Below are positions 6,165 through 8,797 of a stretch of DNA of 8,797 nt, piece by piece (within the stretch, counting starts at the first letter, position 1; each line of letters starts with the position of its first letter). This stretch comes from Treponema sp. (GTDB lineage: Bacteria; Spirochaetota; Spirochaetia; Treponematales; Breznakiellaceae). A program made the position numbers and the translations under genes. The notes beneath the pieces are model-generated. The model had not been told where the DNA came from and made no database searches. It worked only from the letters and a program-made list of their open reading frames with translations. Location of the stretch: contig JAISRW010000252.1 in NCBI GenBank assembly GCA_031273405.1, forward strand, positions 1 through 8,797, given 5' to 3'.

Positions 6165-7217
6165 TTAGCGGAGCTGCCGGCGTTTAAAGACCCGCAGTAA
6201 GGGTCTGCCTTGGGCGTAGTTGCTCAAATCTTCGGCGGCCATACGGGATTGGCGGACGGTCACGTCAGAGGACGCCCCCGCGATGTGCGGCGTAATAAGC
6301 ACATTGGGCATTTTAAGCAGCGGGTGGTTTTTGGGCGGCGGTTCCCGCCAGAACACATCCAGTACCGCGCCGGCGAACTTTTTCTGTTCCAGCGCTTCTA
6401 CCAGGTCTTTTTGACGAACTATGGAACCCCGCGCGGTATTGATAAAATACGCGTCCTTCCGCATCCGGCTGAACTGTTCACTGCCTATCATGCCTATTGT
6501 TTCAGACGTTACTTTGCAGCAAAGGGCGATAAATTCACCCCGCTCAAAAACCTCGTTCATGGCCAGAAGCTCTACGCCGTATTTGGCCGCGGTTTCCGGA
6601 GGGCAGTAGGGATCGCAGGCGATAAATTGCATGTCAAACCCGGAAAGCAGTTCTACGGTGCGGATGCCGACCGCGCCGAAGCCGACGAAGCCCAGTACGC
6701 GCCCGGTTATTTCAATGCCCCGGTATTCCCGGTAGGGACTATCCCGGGCGTTCATGAGCCAGAGCACATCGTCATCTTCGGCGCATTTGAAGACATCCTC
6801 CGTCTCCTCGTCAACGTAACGCCCGTTTTTGATTTCGTGATTCGCCCGTCCCAAATGACGGGAAACGCTTATCATGGAACTGACAATATACTCCGCCACG
6901 GAATTGGCGTTGCGGCCCGGCGTATACACCACCGGGATTCCACGCTCCTCCGCGGCTTCGGTATCAACATTTACCGGGTTTCCCCGTACACAGACGATAA
7001 GGCGGAGGCTCCGGGAATTTTCAATAATCCTGCGGGTAACGTCCTCGAATTCAACCACAAGGACTTCTGATCCTTCAAGAAAGCCGATAAGCTCATCTTC
7101 CGGCATATACACGCCGTTTACCGCATAACCCCCGAGTTTAATATCGCAGTACTGTTCCATTTCTTTAAGGTACTTTTCCACAATCGGAGCGGTAACCGCC
7201 GCCTTAATCTTTGCCAT
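6165..7217 (-). CDS. D-2-hydroxyacid dehydrogenase, phosphoglycerate-dehydrogenase-like
   Basis: This 350-residue cytoplasmic enzyme should interconvert a D-2-hydroxy acid and its 2-keto acid using NAD(H). The Rossmann motif is G179-x-G181-x-x-G184 (GFVGFGAVG), and D202 at the end of the next strand (FIACDPY) favours NAD over NADP. The catalytic triad of the family is present: R263 (NTARGS), E292 (WREPP) and H311 (TPHIAG). The substrate loop, GxGxDxxD-like in many relatives, reads RGNPVNVD (78-85), which marks a distinct subfamily. A stretch rich in acidic residues (about 134-150) precedes the Rossmann domain. There is no C-terminal ACT regulatory domain, so a role in serine synthesis is less likely than one in catabolism. 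It lies 48 bases after the FGGY kinase gene on the same strand, which suggests a shared pathway. The substrate is unknown. Confidence 0.92.
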   Translation of the reverse strand: MAKIKAAVTAPIVEKYLKEMEQYCDIKLGGYAVNGVYMPEDELIGFLEGSEVLVVEFEDVTRRIIENSRSLRLIVCVRGNPVNVDTEAAEERGIPVVYTPGRNANSVAEYIVSSMISVSRHLGRANHEIKNGRYVDEETEDVFKCAEDDDVLWLMNARDSPYREYRGIEITGRVLGFVGFGAVGIRTVELLSGFDMQFIACDPYCPPETAAKYGVELLAMNEVFERGEFIALCCKVTSETIGMIGSEQFSRMRKDAYFINTARGSIVRQKDLVEALEQKKFAGAVLDVFWREPPPKNHPLLKMPNVLITPHIAGASSDVTVRQSRMAAEDLSNYAQGRPLLRVFKRRQLR

Positions 7218-7220
7218 GAT

Positions 7221-7228
7221 CTCTCCTT
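7221..7228 (-). promoter_or_regulatory. Ribosome binding site of the 2-hydroxyacid dehydrogenase gene
   Basis: On the minus strand AAGGAGAG lies three bases before the ATG (AAGGAG core, spacing 5) and fixes the start at 7217. Confidence 0.75.
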
Positions 7229-7235
7229 GATAAAA

Positions 7236-7257
7236 GAACCCATAAAACTTCGGGTTC
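7236..7257 (-). terminator. Possible intercistronic hairpin between kinase and dehydrogenase genes
   Basis: On the minus strand GAACCC and GGGTTC form a 6-bp stem around a 10-base loop, followed directly by TTTTA. This resembles a weak intrinsic terminator or an mRNA-processing hairpin. It lies between the kinase stop and the dehydrogenase ribosome binding site, so it could lower downstream expression. The stem is short and the loop large. Confidence 0.35.
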
Positions 7258-7265
7258 GGGGTTTC

Positions 7266-8759
7266 TTATCCTGAAAACTGATTTTCCGAACGCCAATGGC
7301 GTTGAACACTGTCACGATAAGAAACAAAGCGCTCGTAGAGCCTTTTGTATTTTTCGTGACGGGCCATATCGGGCATATAATTGATAAATGAATCCGTCCC
7401 CAGGCTTTCAAAATTTTCCGCAAAACCCAGGGACACCAAAAGCATTTTTACAATGCCGAGGGCGCCCAGTTCGCCGTTCGTTTGCCGCTTAACCGGAAGT
7501 CCGATTGCATCGCAAAACATCTGACATATTACCCTGCTTTTTGACGCCCCGCCCGAAAGATACATAGTGTTAATTCCCGTCCTCCCCTGATAGCTGTCAA
7601 CAAAAGACATTACCATGCCCTCGTAGACCGCGCGCATATGCTCATAACGGGTATGATCGCTGCGCATACCGAACATGGCGCCAAAGGCATAGGGATTTTT
7701 GAACGGCGCCCGTTCCCCGAAAAGATAGGGAAGAAAAAGGAGGCCTCCGCTCCCTATGGACAGTTTTTCTATTTCCGCATCCAGTGTCTTGAAGTCCTGG
7801 TCAGGGCAGAGTAGGCCTTTCATGTAGTCAACGCTGGAGGTACCGTTTGCGGCGGCCATCATCTTGATATAACGGCCCTTTATCACATGATAAAGGAGAA
7901 GACCCCTCAGGTCATCCGGGTCTATTTCATCAAAACCAATACATACTTCATTGATAAGGGCGGTACCGATAATGGTACAGGCGCTGCCGGGCTCAAAAAA
8001 ACCGGTGCCCGCCGAAACGGAGCAGCAGTCGATACAGCCGGCAATAACTTTTATCCCCTCCGGAAGCCCTGTCGCCTCCGCCGCTTCGTGCGTAATGACG
8101 CCAATAACAGCGGTAGACTCAAGCGCCTTTGGCATGGCGGCAAGGCTTTCGCTGATGTCAAGGAGATCAAATACTTCCGGAACATAGCGAAGGGTTTTTA
8201 TGTTCATGCCGGAAGAGCAGGTAACATCGGAATAATCTGACGACACAATTCCTGTCAGTTTGTAATTAATCCAGTCCTTGCAGTGCAGGGAGACGGCTAT
8301 TTTTTTGTAGCTTTCCGGTTCGTTGATTTTAAGCCACCTTTGGAGGGCCGGAGCAGAACCGGTATAGATGCTGTTGCAACACTCCCGGCGCAGCAAATTT
8401 TCAAGACCGTCGATGTTTTCGATACCCAAATCTTTACTGCGGGTGTCATTCCATAGTATAGCGCGCCGTACCGGTTCTCCCTTCGCCGTTATCGCCCAAA
8501 GGCCGTCTCCCTGTCCTGAAATACCCACCCCCGCGACAGCCCGCCAATCATCGTTACATTTTGCTTTAAGCTCCCGCAGGACCAGACAGAGCTTATCCCA
8601 AAGTTCGAGCATATCAATTTCGGAGGCTCCCTTGCTTGAGTTGTATACTTTTATATCACTGATCGCGGAGACAAGCTCCGTCAGATCTTCCCTATAAAGC
8701 GAAGCCTTTATATTGGTAGTACCAGCGTCAATCCCGATAAAAAGAGCGCCGTTTTGCAT
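7266..8759 (-). CDS. FGGY-family carbohydrate kinase
   Basis: This 497-residue protein has the length and motif order of the FGGY sugar kinases (xylulokinase, glycerol kinase, L-xylulose and erythritol kinases), which phosphorylate a sugar or polyol with ATP. The first phosphate-binding loop is DAGTTNIKAS from D11. The sugar-site motif is GQGDG (82-86), followed by WNDTR (103-107). The likely catalytic base is D244 in GCIDCCSVSAG. The second phosphate motif is TIIGTA (262-267), and LSGGASKS (401-408) is the adenosine-site signature. GQGDG and the overall pattern suggest an L-xylulose/erythritol-type subgroup rather than glycerol kinase, but the substrate cannot be assigned. Paired cysteines after the catalytic aspartate are uncommon to my knowledge. 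It is the first visible gene of the leftward pair; the promoter lies outside the window or in the last 27 bases. Confidence 0.93.
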   Translation of the reverse strand: MQNGALFIGIDAGTTNIKASLYREDLTELVSAISDIKVYNSSKGASEIDMLELWDKLCLVLRELKAKCNDDWRAVAGVGISGQGDGLWAITAKGEPVRRAILWNDTRSKDLGIENIDGLENLLRRECCNSIYTGSAPALQRWLKINEPESYKKIAVSLHCKDWINYKLTGIVSSDYSDVTCSSGMNIKTLRYVPEVFDLLDISESLAAMPKALESTAVIGVITHEAAEATGLPEGIKVIAGCIDCCSVSAGTGFFEPGSACTIIGTALINEVCIGFDEIDPDDLRGLLLYHVIKGRYIKMMAAANGTSSVDYMKGLLCPDQDFKTLDAEIEKLSIGSGGLLFLPYLFGERAPFKNPYAFGAMFGMRSDHTRYEHMRAVYEGMVMSFVDSYQGRTGINTMYLSGGASKSRVICQMFCDAIGLPVKRQTNGELGALGIVKMLLVSLGFAENFESLGTDSFINYMPDMARHEKYKRLYERFVSYRDSVQRHWRSENQFSG

Positions 8760-8764
8760 TACGA

Positions 8765-8770
8765 CTCCTC
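8765..8770 (-). promoter_or_regulatory. Ribosome binding site of the FGGY kinase gene
   Basis: On the minus strand GAGGAG lies five bases before the ATG at 8759 and fixes this start. The remaining bases to 8797 show no promoter or coding start that I can support. Confidence 0.75.
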
Positions 8771-8797
8771 ATGCCCCGCGCAAGGATAAGTCTTCGA

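Noticed and set aside
6210..7070. A 286-codon plus-strand open frame opposite the dehydrogenase
   Set aside because: The dehydrogenase on the other strand has all family motifs and a strong ribosome binding site; the opposing frame has no recognisable domain.

Overview
The window carries five complete protein-coding genes in two convergent blocks: three on the plus strand (14-6073) and two on the minus strand (8759-6165). No RNA genes, CRISPR array, transposase gene or replication origin were found. The best fit is a spirochaete of the Treponema group. This rests on the gene order (class III adenylate cyclase, FecR-domain protein with FN3-like modules, outer-membrane barrel protein), which I recall from treponemes as the tp0485-tp0483 neighbourhood. 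That is memory, not a search result. The plus-strand genes are visibly GC-rich; the minus-strand pair looks less so.

Block 1 looks like an operon. The first gene (14-1996) is a membrane-bound sensor adenylate cyclase: two membrane spans around a Cache-like periplasmic domain, then HAMP, then a class III catalytic domain with all six key residues. The second (2043-4829) has one N-terminal membrane anchor, a FecR domain, and seven ~100-residue beta modules, each marked by a pair of tryptophans about 45-50 residues apart. The third (4874-6073) has a signal peptide, one module of the same type, a TIG/IPT-like domain and a C-terminal beta-barrel ending in Phe. Together they could place an outer-membrane protein, a periplasm-spanning rod and an inner-membrane cAMP-producing sensor in one pathway; that connection is inference.

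The most unusual feature of block 1 is a small dispersed repeat family with purine-rich left arms (GAGTGAAGAG type) and pyrimidine-rich right arms (CTCTTCACTC type). One copy lies in frame inside the sensor domain of the cyclase. The other two sit on the two gene junctions, where they are associated with the stop codon of one gene and the N-terminal codons of the next. The N-termini of genes 2 and 3 therefore share a repeat-encoded peptide although the proteins differ.

Block 2, transcribed leftward, holds an FGGY-family carbohydrate kinase (8759-7266) followed 48 bases later by a D-2-hydroxyacid dehydrogenase (7217-6165). Both have strong ribosome binding sites. They probably form the end, or all, of a sugar or sugar-acid catabolic operon whose substrate cannot be read from sequence. 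The 91-base convergent gap (6074-6164) contains only two short hairpins and no convincing terminator.
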